This document shows positions 26,443 to 34,881 of a stretch of 64,000 bases of DNA, in pieces; positions within the stretch are counted from its first letter, which is position 1, and each line of letters starts with the position of its first letter. The notes under the pieces were generated by a model that made no database searches, was not told the origin of the DNA, and saw only the letters and a program-made list of their open reading frames with translations. A program made the translations under genes and the position numbers. The DNA is from Anaerolineae bacterium (GTDB lineage: Bacteria; Chloroflexota; Anaerolineae; Aggregatilineales; UBA2796), in the NCBI GenBank assembly GCA_019637615.1, contig JAHBVJ010000002.1, positions 1 through 64,000 of the forward strand, in the 5' to 3' direction.

Positions 26443-27654
26443 CTACTGTTGAGCGCAGCGCCCCACTGTCTGGCATAGTTGGTTGATGTGTAGATGATCG
26501 TGCCGTGTGGTGAAGTGCGCCATCTCCAACAGCGTCGTCGGGCCGAAGATGCTGTGGCGGGCTGGACGCGCCCAAGCCGCCGTGTCTAATTCGCTCAGGT
26601 AGGTGATAGTCTGGCAGCGTTCCTCCCATAACTGCGCCAAGGCTTGCGCGCCCTCTTCATGCGATAGATCGGATTCGCCGGGAGCGGGCGGCGTTTTGGG
26701 CGGCGAGATGAACGGATTTTCCTCGGTGGCGATGCGCTGCAACCGTGGACGCTGGACAAGGCGCTCACTATCGCGCAGATGGACGACGATCTCTAATGGC
26801 GACCACTCATTGGGGTCGGGGCGCATGTGCCAATATTCCGGCTTGATCGTATCGACCAGCCCGTGCAGCGCGCCGATGTTGCCGACCATGCGCGGTATGA
26901 CCTGTTCGGGCGTGTGCGGCAGCGGTTGCAAGCGACTCAGTCCCCCAGCCGCGACCAACTGCTCGAATGCCGCCAGCGTGCCATGACCATCTGCTTGTAC
27001 GGGATCAGTCGTCGGCGCGCTCCACTCGTTGATCCAGAAGGTATTCAGCCCCGCCGCCCGCGCGGGTACGATGTCGCTGGCAACGTTATCGCCCACCATG
27101 ATCGCTTCGTCCGCTTCGACGCCGACGCGCGCCAAGATTTCCTCGTAATAATGCGGGTTTGGCTTGGTGAAATGCATATTTTCCGCGTGGGTGATCAGCG
27201 CAAACGGTAGATCGACCAGATTTCCCCATCGTAGACGCTGCATGATGGCGGCTTGCAAGAAAATCGGGTTGGTAGCGACGATCACCGCCAGCCCCATCGC
27301 CTGCAAACGCTCCACCAGCACCCGCGCGGTCGGGATCGGGCTGACCAACGCGCCGAGCGAAAGATAGGCGTCTTGGTGAAATTTCTGCTGAAAGGTGATC
27401 CATTCTTGCGCGGTGATGCCGGTCTGCTCACTGAAGTAGTTGGTGGCTAACTGCACATTTGACGTTGTTGGATCGGTGTTTTGAAGCACCAGCCCAACAG
27501 CCTGACGCAACGCCCGACTAAGTTGATCGGGGTTGTGGCTGGTAAACACGCTGGCAGCTTTTTCGATGAGCAGCCTGACATAGCGCTGGACAAAAGCATC
27601 CGTGTTTGTCCGCAGCAGCGTATCATCCAGATCGAGCAAAACGGCTTTGATCAT
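26443..27654 (-). CDS. HAD-superfamily hydrolase fused to a DinB-like domain
   Basis: Residues 1-235 form a HAD phosphatase: motif I DLDDTLLRT at the N-terminus, motif II Thr in IVATNP, a Lys in HFTKPNPHYYEEI, and motif IV VGDNVASD. This is the YjjG/pyrophosphatase-like branch. Residues about 250-403 change to a DinB/YfiT-like four-helix bundle (LHGLVDTIKPEYWHMRPDPNEWSP split, EIVVHLRDSERLV, and HDHLHINQL at the end), with His residues at the positions of the DinB metal triad. Both halves look intact. The DinB family includes metal-dependent thiol transferases and stress proteins. A combined substrate is not known to me. It overlaps the next gene by four bases. Confidence 0.85.
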   Translation of the reverse strand: MIKAVLLDLDDTLLRTNTDAFVQRYVRLLIEKAASVFTSHNPDQLSRALRQAVGLVLQNTDPTTSNVQLATNYFSEQTGITAQEWITFQQKFHQDAYLSLGALVSPIPTARVLVERLQAMGLAVIVATNPIFLQAAIMQRLRWGNLVDLPFALITHAENMHFTKPNPHYYEEILARVGVEADEAIMVGDNVASDIVPARAAGLNTFWINEWSAPTTDPVQADGHGTLAAFEQLVAAGGLSRLQPLPHTPEQVIPRMVGNIGALHGLVDTIKPEYWHMRPDPNEWSPLEIVVHLRDSERLVQRPRLQRIATEENPFISPPKTPPAPGESDLSHEEGAQALAQLWEERCQTITYLSELDTAAWARPARHSIFGPTTLLEMAHFTTRHDHLHINQLCQTVGRCAQQ

Positions 27655-28016
27655 TTTTCGGGCAAATCCAAGTTTTCTAGCGCGTCAAAAAATGCGCTGG
27701 CAGCAGGACGTTCGGCGTTGCACTGCGGGCAACCGACATAGGGATCGGTGATTTTCACCTGATGTTTTTCACAAAATGCGGTGACTTCGTTATGCCGTCC
27801 GAAGCCTAAGAAGCCTTGCTTAATGGTCAGCCGCAACCGCATGAATTCGCTGGCATTGGCACGTACAATATCTGGCACAGGACAATTGGTGCAATCGCTC
27901 GGACGCCACTCTGCGGAATCGGCGTTGCGGCTGGCAAGGCGGCATTCCTGCACATGGCGTCCACGATGAAAATCCGCATAATACTGGGGGCATTCCTTGC
28001 CCGCTGGTGTCTTCAC
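27651..28016 (-). CDS. Small cysteine-rich protein, probable metal or Fe-S binder
   Basis: A 121-residue protein with cysteines in CPQYYADFHRGRHVQEC, SDCTNCPVPD, FCEKH and VGCPQC. Six or more Cys with two CxxC pairs suggest a zinc ribbon or iron-sulphur site. I do not recognise the family. It starts at GTG 28016 with AAGG about eight bases upstream, and its stop overlaps the HAD-DinB start by four bases, so the two are translationally coupled. The context suggests a joint role, but nothing shows which. Confidence 0.6.
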   Translation of the reverse strand: MKTPAGKECPQYYADFHRGRHVQECRLASRNADSAEWRPSDCTNCPVPDIVRANASEFMRLRLTIKQGFLGFGRHNEVTAFCEKHQVKITDPYVGCPQCNAERPAASAFFDALENLDLPEK

Positions 28017-28259
28017 GAAACGCGCCCTTCATCTAGCGTGCGATGGATAGAATCGCAAGTACAGCGTTTGATCCTTCATTGGTGAGGTTTCCATCGCTGA
28101 TTATAAGAGTCTAAAAAATGAATGGCAACGGCAAGCCGTGCCGATGCACAATCAGGTAAGCCGTCATCAGCGGCGCTATACACGAGAAACGCAGTGCTGA
28201 TCCTAGTTTTTAGCAATCTTAATCATGGCTAAGAATCTGACTCAATTTCCGTATATTCC

Positions 28260-28289
28260 TTGACAAGAATATTCCTTTTGGGGTATACT
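28260..28289 (+). promoter_or_regulatory. Promoter of arsR-type gene, predicted leaderless start
   Basis: TTGACA at 28260-28265 and TATACT at 28284-28289 have an 18-base spacer. The -10 ends only seven bases before ATG 28297, so the transcript should start at or next to the start codon. The -35 is part of a CTTG-a-CAAG dyad with flanking TATTC/GAATA, a plausible autoregulatory operator. Confidence 0.75.
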
Positions 28290-28296
28290 AACCATC

Positions 28297-28641
28297 ATGA
28301 ACACAACGATCCTAACCGCACTAGCCGAACCCAACCGTTTACGCATTGTCGAATACCTGCGCGAAGGCCCGCGCTCGGTGGGAGAGATCGCGACGAGGCT
28401 CCAGATACGCCAGCCTCAAGCGTCGAAACACCTGCGCGTGCTGAGTGACGCGGGCATCGTCCATGTACGGCCTGTCGCCCAGCAGCGGGTCTATCAATTG
28501 CAAGCGAAGCCATTCGAGGAGCTGGATTCGTGGTTGGAGACCTTCCGCAAAGTCTGGGAAGACCGGCTGGATACGTTGGATGCCTATTTGCAAGAGCTGA
28601 AAACGCAGACCGATCCGGATGAAGCCGAACCGAAGCCATAG
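28297..28641 (+). CDS. ArsR-family HTH transcriptional regulator
   Basis: A 114-residue winged-helix protein: LTALAEPNRLRIVEYLREGPRSV followed by the recognition helix region LQIRQPQASKHLRVLSDAGIVHVRP and a beta wing (QQRVYQLQ). A C-terminal helix (WLETFRKVWEDRLDTLDAYLQ) probably mediates dimerisation. No Cys-based metal site (ELCVCDL-type) is present, so it is unlikely to sense metals by that route. The next gene, 15 bases downstream, encodes an AHSA1-type SRPBCC protein. ArsR-AHSA1 pairs are common in soil bacteria. Probably represses its own operon and is predicted to be translated from a leaderless mRNA. Confidence 0.93.
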   Translation: MNTTILTALAEPNRLRIVEYLREGPRSVGEIATRLQIRQPQASKHLRVLSDAGIVHVRPVAQQRVYQLQAKPFEELDSWLETFRKVWEDRLDTLDAYLQELKTQTDPDEAEPKP

Positions 28642-28656
28642 CCAAAGGATATAAAC

Positions 28657-29157
28657 GTGCCAGAAAACACCACCCAAAGCATCAAAACCAAAGACTTGGT
28701 AGTCACCCGCGTGTTTGACGCTCCTGTTGCGCTCGTCTGGAAGGCATGGACTGATCCCAAGCATGTCATGCGCTGGTGGGGACCGAACTACTTTACATCG
28801 CCCTCGTGCAAGATGGATTTCCGCGAAGGTGGCAAGACCATCGTGTGTATGCGTGCGCCGGACGGTCAAGATCACTACAGCGCGTGGATTTACCAGAAGA
28901 TCGTCCCGCTGGAACGCATCGAGTACATTCAAAATCTGACCGATTCAGACGGCAACAAGGTCGATCCGGTCAAGATGGGGCTGCGCGACGATTTCCCGCA
29001 GGATGTCCGCACGGTGATCACCTTCAGAGCCATCGGTGAGAAAACCGAAATGACCATCGGACAATATGGCTTCCCCGATTCGCAGATGTTCGAGTTTGCC
29101 GAGATGGGCTTGAATCAGAGCCTCGACAAGATGGCAGCAACGTTCAGCGCAACATAA
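28657..29157 (+). CDS. SRPBCC / AHSA1-like protein
   Basis: A 166-residue START-like (SRPBCC) single-domain protein of the AHSA1 group. It begins VVTRVFDAPVALVWKAWTDPKHVMRWWGP, in which the WTDP and WWGP patterns are diagnostic, continues with DFREGGKTIVCM and ERIEYI, and ends with a long helix (FAEMGLNQSLDKMAATF). The fold encloses a hydrophobic pocket for small ligands. The start is GTG 28657 with AAAGGAT about seven bases before. It is co-transcribed with the ArsR-like regulator; the ligand is unknown. Confidence 0.92.
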   Translation: MPENTTQSIKTKDLVVTRVFDAPVALVWKAWTDPKHVMRWWGPNYFTSPSCKMDFREGGKTIVCMRAPDGQDHYSAWIYQKIVPLERIEYIQNLTDSDGNKVDPVKMGLRDDFPQDVRTVITFRAIGEKTEMTIGQYGFPDSQMFEFAEMGLNQSLDKMAATFSAT

Positions 29158-29320
29158 CGGGCTGTTCAGACATTATTCTGCTTATAGGGGCGCGGCCTGT
29201 CTGCGCCCAACATCCGTACACAACATCCGCATCGACACGTTCACCATGCAAATCGCGCGCACTGGCATTTGTTGCCAGCCGTTGAGTCACGCCTATACGC
29301 AAACTAAGGGAGAGTTCAAC

Positions 29321-29908
29321 ATGGGAAAAGTTAGTCTAGGAATCACGATGTCGTTGGATGGCTTCATCGCGGGGCCAAACGATGATATTCAGCACCTGTT
29401 CAAGTGGTACTTCAGCGGAAGCGTCGAAATCCCGATACAACAAGGGCGGATGACCCTCAAAGTCGCGCCGGAAAGCGCCGCCGTGCTTGATGGAGCGATG
29501 AAGCTGAATGGCGCAATGCTGACAGGTCGCCGGAATTTCGATGTGGCACATGCATGGGGTGGTACGCCGCCGTTTGAACCGACCGTCGTCCTCACACACA
29601 ATCCGCCGCAAGAGTGGATCAAGGAAGGCTCGCCGTTCATCTTCGTCACCGACGGCATCGAAAGCGCGATCCGCAAAGCCAAGGAAGCCGCCGGAGATAA
29701 GGATATAGCCGTCGCCACTCCAAGCGTAATGCAGCAAGCGCTCAAGGCGGGCTTGCTCGATGAAATCCACATCGATCTGGTGCCGGTGCTGCTCGGTCAG
29801 GGTACCCGCCTGTTCGAATACCTCGGTATCGAACCGCTGGAATTGGAGATTGTGGAGATCGTGCCAGCTCCCGGCGTCACGCACATGACCTACCGCGTCA
29901 AGAAGTAG
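29321..29908 (+). CDS. Dihydrofolate reductase-family protein (RibD C-terminal-like)
   Basis: A 195-residue stand-alone RibD-C domain: GITMSLDGFIAGPNDD near the N-terminus, MLTGRRNFDVAHAWGG, and VATPSVMQQALKAGLLDEIHIDLVPVLLGQGTRLF, which form the NADPH-binding core shared by DHFR and riboflavin pyrimidine reductase. Stand-alone members such as YwjB/YyaP have no proven substrate. AGGGAG about eight bases before ATG 29321 makes this start preferable to the in-frame upstream one at 29246. It follows the ArsR/AHSA1 pair, a common companion set, after a 163-bp gap. Confidence 0.9.
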   Translation: MGKVSLGITMSLDGFIAGPNDDIQHLFKWYFSGSVEIPIQQGRMTLKVAPESAAVLDGAMKLNGAMLTGRRNFDVAHAWGGTPPFEPTVVLTHNPPQEWIKEGSPFIFVTDGIESAIRKAKEAAGDKDIAVATPSVMQQALKAGLLDEIHIDLVPVLLGQGTRLFEYLGIEPLELEIVEIVPAPGVTHMTYRVKK

Positions 29909-30031
29909 ATGGCACCCACCGCAATCACTTTGCCGCTACTCATTACATCGAGCAGCGGCATGAGTAACGCTTAAGTCTGCATGGTCAATTGAACCAAACA
30001 GGAGTAAGATTGTCCCACTATTTGGGCGGTA

Positions 30032-30925
30032 ATGAGTAGCGGATACATGAGCGATCAACCCTTTATTGAATGTGAAAATCTGGTCAAAATCTACAAGGTC
30101 GCTGACCTCGAAGTGGTGGCGCTGCAAGGACTTGACCTTCGGATCGAAAGTGGCGAAGTGATGGCGCTGGTCGGGCCGTCTGGTTCCGGCAAATCCACGC
30201 TGATGAACATCCTCGGCGGCTTGGATACGCCGACGGCGGGACGTATCCACGTGGGCGATTACAACCTGCTGGAAATGTCGCGCAGTGAACAGGTCAAGTA
30301 CCGCCGCAACGAAGTCGGCTTCGTGTGGCAGCAAACCGCCCGTAATTTGCTCACGTATCTCACCGCACAAGAAAATGTCGAACTGCCGATGGCGTTAAAC
30401 GGCATCAAGCCCGCCGAACGCAGTCAACGCGCGAAACATTTGCTGGAACTCGTTGGTTTAGGACATCGCCTGACGCACCGCCCGGATCGCTTATCTGGCG
30501 GTGAGCAGCAGCGAGTGGCGATTGCCGTCGGGATGGCGAACCGTCCGAGCCTGCTGCTGGCGGACGAACCGACGGGCGAAGTGGACAGCGAAGCCGCCGA
30601 ATCGATCTTCAAGGCACTGCGCGATTTTAACCACGAATTTGGCGTCACGATCATCATCGTCACGCACGACGTGCAGGTCGCCACGCGTGTGGATCGTGTC
30701 GTCGGGATGCGCGATGGACGCACCAGCATCGAGATTTTGCGCCGCCGCGCCGCCAGCGGTCAGACCTTGAGCGAGGACGAGTACGTGATCCTTGACCGCG
30801 CCGGACGGCTGCAACTGCCGCAAGCCTTCATCGACAAGCTGCAACTGGAAGATCGCGCCCGTGTCAAGCTGCTGAGCGATCACATCGGGGTGTGGCCTGA
30901 TCAGGAGCAGCCGAGTCAGAATTAA
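30032..30925 (+). CDS. ABC ATPase with C-terminal AbrB/SpoVT-like domain (second copy)
   Basis: A 297-residue paralogue of the ATPase at 11696-12622. The core is of MacB/LolD type: Walker A VGPSGSGKST, the same FVWQQTARNLLTYLTA Q-loop region, signature LSGGEQQR, Walker B LLLADEPTGEVD and a switch His in IVTHDVQ. The tail at about 250-292 reads ILDRAGRLQLPQAFIDKLQL and then a short strand, again an AbrB-like hairpin. No permease or adaptor is next to it, so it is either an orphan or serves a permease elsewhere. In-frame ATGs at 30032 and 30047 are both possible starts. Downstream come GT-C membrane proteins, possibly unrelated. Confidence 0.88.
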   Translation: MSSGYMSDQPFIECENLVKIYKVADLEVVALQGLDLRIESGEVMALVGPSGSGKSTLMNILGGLDTPTAGRIHVGDYNLLEMSRSEQVKYRRNEVGFVWQQTARNLLTYLTAQENVELPMALNGIKPAERSQRAKHLLELVGLGHRLTHRPDRLSGGEQQRVAIAVGMANRPSLLLADEPTGEVDSEAAESIFKALRDFNHEFGVTIIIVTHDVQVATRVDRVVGMRDGRTSIEILRRRAASGQTLSEDEYVILDRAGRLQLPQAFIDKLQLEDRARVKLLSDHIGVWPDQEQPSQN

Positions 30926-30950
30926 GCGCTCAGTCCTGAGTGAATACGAT
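30924..30950. repeat. Short degenerate dispersed repeat
   Basis: AAGCGCTCAGTCCTGAGTG followed by AATACGA lies over the stop of the ABC ATPase gene. It resembles the copy at 8553-8592, including the AATACGA tail. Confidence 0.45.
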
Positions 30951-30987
30951 TGTGGTGTAGCCGTCACTCGTACCGAACGGATCGCAT

Positions 30988-32094
30988 GTGTCTAGCCCTA
31001 CGCGGATCAGTTTCAACGTTGGCCTGACTACCGCGCTGCTGCTGACGCTGTTAGCAGTCGGCGTGTTGATCCGCTTCAAGGGCGACGTGCTGACCTTCGT
31101 CAACATCGGGGAACGCTTCGCACGCGGCGTTCCCGATGGCACCACGGGCGGCGAGGGGCAGTTTCCGTATTACATCGCCACCGAAGGCTTCTCCGACAGC
31201 GCCGTCGCCAAGATGGATCCGCCGCCCGCTTACCGCTATCAGCGCATCGTGTTTCCTGTGCTGGTCGCCGTGCTCTCGCTCGGACAAGCAGCGCTAGTCC
31301 CGTACCTCATGCTAATTGTCAATATCTTCGCCACCAGCATATTCACCGCGTTGACGTCCTATCTGCTCAAGACACGGACGCGAGTCTCGCCGTGGTTGGC
31401 GCTGCTGGTTGCTCTGTGGATGGGCAGCTTAGTCTGTGTGCGGTTCAACACCACCGAGCCGTTAGCGCTGGCCTGCGGTATGGGTGTGGTGGTGTGCTAC
31501 GTGCGCGAGAAGTACCTAGTGGCGGCGCTGCTGGCGGCGATCACGGGGCTGACCAAAGAGATCGGGTTGGTCTTGGTTGGCGGCGTGATTCTGCACGCGC
31601 TGTGGGAACGCCGTTTCTGGCAAGCGATCCTGATCGGCGCGGCGGCGGTAATCCCGTTCGGCGTGTGGGCGCTCATCCTACGCCAATGGCTGCATGGCGG
31701 GATCGACGCGACGCAAGCCAACCGCCAGCTCAGCCTGATTCCCTTCGCGGGGTTGTTCGGCTCATATAGCAGCGTGTTTCTCGTGTTAGGACTGCTGTGG
31801 GCGATCCTGCCAGCGGTGGTGCTCGGCTTGAGCGCCGTGCAACACGCGTGGCGCAGCAAGCCCGCGATTCCGCTGGAAGTGTTCCTGATCGTCATGACGG
31901 CTGGTTTCGTGATCCTCGTCCCATCCGGCACATTTGAAGACTTGCCCAGCACGCTGCGCTACAGCCAGCCGTTGGTGATCGCGGGCTTGCTGTTCATGGC
32001 GCGTTGTACGCCGCGCCGCGCTGGTTGGCTGCTGGTGTTGTGGTTACCCACGGCGGTTTTAGGGCTTGGGATCGCGTTCGCGGGGGCAGGATGA
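30988..32094 (+). CDS. Polytopic membrane protein, GT-C-like
   Basis: A 368-residue integral membrane protein with about nine to ten hydrophobic helices. The first extracytoplasmic loop contains GGEGQFPYYIATEGF and then RYQRIVFP. The order GQF-YYIA-RYxRI recurs in a group of membrane proteins linked to cell-surface glycopolymers, where acidic residues of the loop are candidates for catalysis. Start is GTG 30988; ATG at 30986 is out of frame. It shares a four-base overlap (ATGA) with the next GT39-like gene, so the two are translationally coupled and likely act in one glycan pathway. Confidence 0.65.
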   Translation: MSSPTRISFNVGLTTALLLTLLAVGVLIRFKGDVLTFVNIGERFARGVPDGTTGGEGQFPYYIATEGFSDSAVAKMDPPPAYRYQRIVFPVLVAVLSLGQAALVPYLMLIVNIFATSIFTALTSYLLKTRTRVSPWLALLVALWMGSLVCVRFNTTEPLALACGMGVVVCYVREKYLVAALLAAITGLTKEIGLVLVGGVILHALWERRFWQAILIGAAAVIPFGVWALILRQWLHGGIDATQANRQLSLIPFAGLFGSYSSVFLVLGLLWAILPAVVLGLSAVQHAWRSKPAIPLEVFLIVMTAGFVILVPSGTFEDLPSTLRYSQPLVIAGLLFMARCTPRRAGWLLVLWLPTAVLGLGIAFAGAG

Positions 32095-33629
32095 CCACCA
32101 CGCAGCGCTATTTCTGGTTGTTCGTACTGTGCTTGCTTGGCTACTTCCTGATGCGTCTGCCAAATCTGCTGGCGCTGCCCGCGCACGTGGATGAGGGCGA
32201 CTCGCTGCTGTGGGCGCAACTTGCGCAGCAAGGCCATCCACTGCGCATGGTGGAAAAAGGCAAAGTGCTGATCATGGCTTTCACCGCGTTGATCGGCCCA
32301 TTTTCGGGCGGATTGTTCGTGGCGCGGTTCATGGTGCTGCTGACGGGTGTGGTGGGTCTAGCGGCGATCTATGCCTGTGCGCGGAAAATGCATTCGCCGC
32401 AAGCTGGCCTCCTCGCCGCGCTGTTATGGCTCGGCACGCCGCAGTTAATCTTCTTCGAGCGCATCAGCTTACACGACATCCCGATGACCAGCATGGCGGT
32501 GCTCACGTTCTGGTTAGCCTTGCGCGTGATCGAGAAAGCCGATTGGAGGCGGGCGTTATGGTGCGGCCTCGGCTTAATGCTGTGTATCGCCGCCAAAGCG
32601 ACGGGCATCATTTTCCTGATTATTCCCGCGATTGTCTGGTTATGCTGGCGAACCCAACTGCCCGCCCGTGATCGCTTGCGACAACTGGCGCTGACTTATT
32701 TCTTTTTTGTGCTATTGATGTTGATTCCGGTGCTGTATCTCGTTGGCGTGCATGCCGATCCACTGCACATGGGCGCGAATCAGCCCGCCAATCTGAGCAC
32801 TTTATTCGATGCTGGCGGCTTGGCGGAGCGTGTGCGGGTTAACCTGATCCGCATGATTCAGGCCGAACGCAACTACCTGACGATCTTTCCGTTGCTGCTA
32901 ATCCCGCTTGGCGCATTCATCCTGATTCGCCGTAACATTCGGCTGCTGATCAATCTGACGTTGACGATCACGGCGATTTTGCTGGCAGTGGCGCTGTTGG
33001 CGAGTAAGTTGTGGCTGCGCTACGTGATTCCCATCACGCCGTTTTTATGGCTGCTGATCGCGGTAGGAGCCGCCTACTGGTTAGCGGGCTATCGTGGACG
33101 CCGACCGTCACCATTACTGCGCCGCGCTGCATGGATCGCGATCCTCAGTTGGCTTATGGTGGTGGGCGTACCTTATGCCGTCACCGCGCAGCGCGATCCA
33201 ACAGCGCTGGATATGCCAGATACGGATCGGCTAGAATACGTCACATGGATTGCGTCTGGCTACGGGATGCGAGACGCTGTGGAGTACCTCGCCGCGCTGC
33301 CCACCGCGCCCATAACTGCCATTGGTACCGCTGGAGATTGTTACGGCGGACGCGCCATGCTCAGGTTGGAGTCAGTGACGCTGATTTGCCCGACCGATGA
33401 TCTGTGGTGGGATGATGCCAACACCGCCTACGTGCAAAGCATCCATGAACGCGCCGCCAAGGATGGCTATGTGCTGATCGTGGCTGACGAAACTGCCCCG
33501 ATTATCGCGCCGGAGCGGTTGCCACAGCCCTTGCGTACCATTCGCGTGTTCCCGCGTCCCGGCGGCGCGTACAACATCATTTTGTACTGCGCTGGTGCTG
33601 ATCCAGACCATCATTGCCCACAACCATGA
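32091..33629 (+). CDS. GT39-like (ArnT/PMT-type) membrane glycosyltransferase
   Basis: A 512-residue polytopic protein. The first extracytoplasmic loop has HVDEGDSLLWAQ, the acidic Asp-Glu motif of GT-C enzymes (PMT/ArnT), and a later FERISLHDIPM contains a further conserved His-Asp. About ten helices are followed by a ~120-residue soluble C-terminal domain (from about 390). Such enzymes transfer sugars from polyprenyl phosphates to proteins or lipids on the outer face of the membrane. ATG 32091 overlaps the previous stop; the longer in-frame reading from 32004 would overlap the upstream gene heavily and is rejected. Confidence 0.8.
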   Translation: MTTTQRYFWLFVLCLLGYFLMRLPNLLALPAHVDEGDSLLWAQLAQQGHPLRMVEKGKVLIMAFTALIGPFSGGLFVARFMVLLTGVVGLAAIYACARKMHSPQAGLLAALLWLGTPQLIFFERISLHDIPMTSMAVLTFWLALRVIEKADWRRALWCGLGLMLCIAAKATGIIFLIIPAIVWLCWRTQLPARDRLRQLALTYFFFVLLMLIPVLYLVGVHADPLHMGANQPANLSTLFDAGGLAERVRVNLIRMIQAERNYLTIFPLLLIPLGAFILIRRNIRLLINLTLTITAILLAVALLASKLWLRYVIPITPFLWLLIAVGAAYWLAGYRGRRPSPLLRRAAWIAILSWLMVVGVPYAVTAQRDPTALDMPDTDRLEYVTWIASGYGMRDAVEYLAALPTAPITAIGTAGDCYGGRAMLRLESVTLICPTDDLWWDDANTAYVQSIHERAAKDGYVLIVADETAPIIAPERLPQPLRTIRVFPRPGGAYNIILYCAGADPDHHCPQP

Positions 33630-33641
33630 GATGAACGCCGA

Positions 33642-34139
33642 TTATAAGTCGCATACCATCAACAGATCGTCGTAAAACGTGCTTTCCCAGTGGATGCCAG
33701 CATGTTCCACGCCATACACGCGGAAGCCACAGCGCACGTAGCAGTTGATCGCCCGCGTATTGGTCGCGTTGACGGCTAATCTGGCATACAGCGCCCCGTG
33801 TGCCCGTGCCCACGTCAGACAGGCATTGACCAGTTGATCCGCGATTCGCTGTCCTCGCACTTCCGCCCGCACAAACACGCCCCAAATGGTGACGTAATGC
33901 GCCCGTTTAGGCGATGCATCGCGCAGCACGCCCGTCATCCCGACGAGTCGCGAGTCTTCCTCCGCGAAGTACAGGTAGTGATAGTCATCAATCGTCATCC
34001 GGTCTTGGAAATGCGACAGCGGCATGGCGAGGGTCTGTTCATAGTCCGAGCCAAAGGCGGTAGGCGCGTCACGCAGCGACGTCAGCCGCAGATCGCGGAA
34101 CGCCTCAAGGTCGCCCGGCAGCGCTGTACGAATGATCAT
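33642..34139 (-). CDS. GNAT N-acetyltransferase
   Basis: A 165-residue GNAT protein: IRTALPGDLEAFRDLRL at the N-terminus, VGMTGVLRD, the acetyl-CoA-binding loop VRAEVRGQRIADQLVNACLTWA, and the terminal NATNTRAINCYVRCGFRVYGVE. The substrate is unknown. Its start overlaps the pth stop by four bases, so it is co-translated with peptidyl-tRNA hydrolase. Confidence 0.92.
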   Translation of the reverse strand: MIIRTALPGDLEAFRDLRLTSLRDAPTAFGSDYEQTLAMPLSHFQDRMTIDDYHYLYFAEEDSRLVGMTGVLRDASPKRAHYVTIWGVFVRAEVRGQRIADQLVNACLTWARAHGALYARLAVNATNTRAINCYVRCGFRVYGVEHAGIHWESTFYDDLLMVCDL

Positions 34140-34813
34140 GATGTGCTGGAATCCTCCGGTTTCGGCGCTGGCGCGGACGGGGCGGCTTCCGGCGGGCGCG
34201 GTGGTTTGGGCTTGGGGGCGGCATTGCGCGCGGATTCTTCTGCCGTCCCGTTGTGACGGTTCATCATGGCGTTGATGCCGTGATCGAGGAACGTACTGAT
34301 CGCCTTGACCACCCGATCCAGCGTCTCGACCAGCAAAATTTGCTCATCTTTGCCGAAATCTTGCAGCACATAATCTTTTGGCTCCATCCGCCCCGGTGGA
34401 CGCCCAATCCCGACTCGCAAACGGTAGACGTTAGGCGTGCCAAGCTGTTCCATGATGTGCTTCAAGCCCTTTTGCCCGCCCGCGCTGCCCTGCATCCGAA
34501 TCCGCAGCGTGCCGAGCGGAATATCCAGATCGTCGCTGATCACCAGTACCCGCTCGATGGGGACTTTGTAGAAGTTCACCAGTTCGCGCACGGAATCGCC
34601 GCTCAGATTCATGTACGTCTGCGGTTTGACCAGCAGCACCCGATGCTCTCCGATTTTTCCTTCAGCCATAATGGCTTTGGCCTGTTTTTTGCTGAAGGTC
34701 ATCCCATGTTTGGCAGCGATTTCATCAACACAGCGGAAGCCGATGTTGTGGCGTGTTTTTTCGTAGTCGCGCCCCGGATTACCGAGACCCACGATCAAGG
34801 TTAGTTCTGTCAT
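34136..34813 (-). CDS. pth: Peptidyl-tRNA hydrolase
   Basis: Releases tRNA from peptidyl-tRNAs that drop off the ribosome. The N-terminus has VGLGNPGRDYEKTRHNIGF with the catalytic His at residue 22 and Asn 12. KPQTYMNLSG and the VISDDLDIPLGTLRIR helix follow, with the Asp of the His-Asp pair, and then GGQKGLKHIMEQLGT. The catalytic core ends near residue 190. A ~35-residue Pro/Ala/Lys-rich, disordered tail follows, making it longer (225 aa) than the usual ~190. It has its own promoter and is followed by a coupled acetyltransferase gene. Confidence 0.96.
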   Translation of the reverse strand: MTELTLIVGLGNPGRDYEKTRHNIGFRCVDEIAAKHGMTFSKKQAKAIMAEGKIGEHRVLLVKPQTYMNLSGDSVRELVNFYKVPIERVLVISDDLDIPLGTLRIRMQGSAGGQKGLKHIMEQLGTPNVYRLRVGIGRPPGRMEPKDYVLQDFGKDEQILLVETLDRVVKAISTFLDHGINAMMNRHNGTAEESARNAAPKPKPPRPPEAAPSAPAPKPEDSSTS

Positions 34814-34845
34814 AGCGATCCATGTTGAGGCTGATTGTTGTGCTG

Positions 34846-34873
34846 ATTATACAAAACTTGGCGCGCTCGTGAA
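34846..34873 (-). promoter_or_regulatory. Candidate pth promoter
   Basis: On the minus strand TTCACG (34868-34873) and TATAAT (34846-34851) are separated by 16 bases, with the -10 about 33 bases from the pth start codon. Confidence 0.45.
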
Positions 34874-34881
34874 GCGTCAGA

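Noticed and set aside
29932..29966. Hairpin between the RibD-C gene and the ABC ATPase gene
   Set aside because: TACTCAT/ATGAGTA and GCCGCT/AGCGGC compete with each other and no T run follows; too ambiguous to call a terminator.
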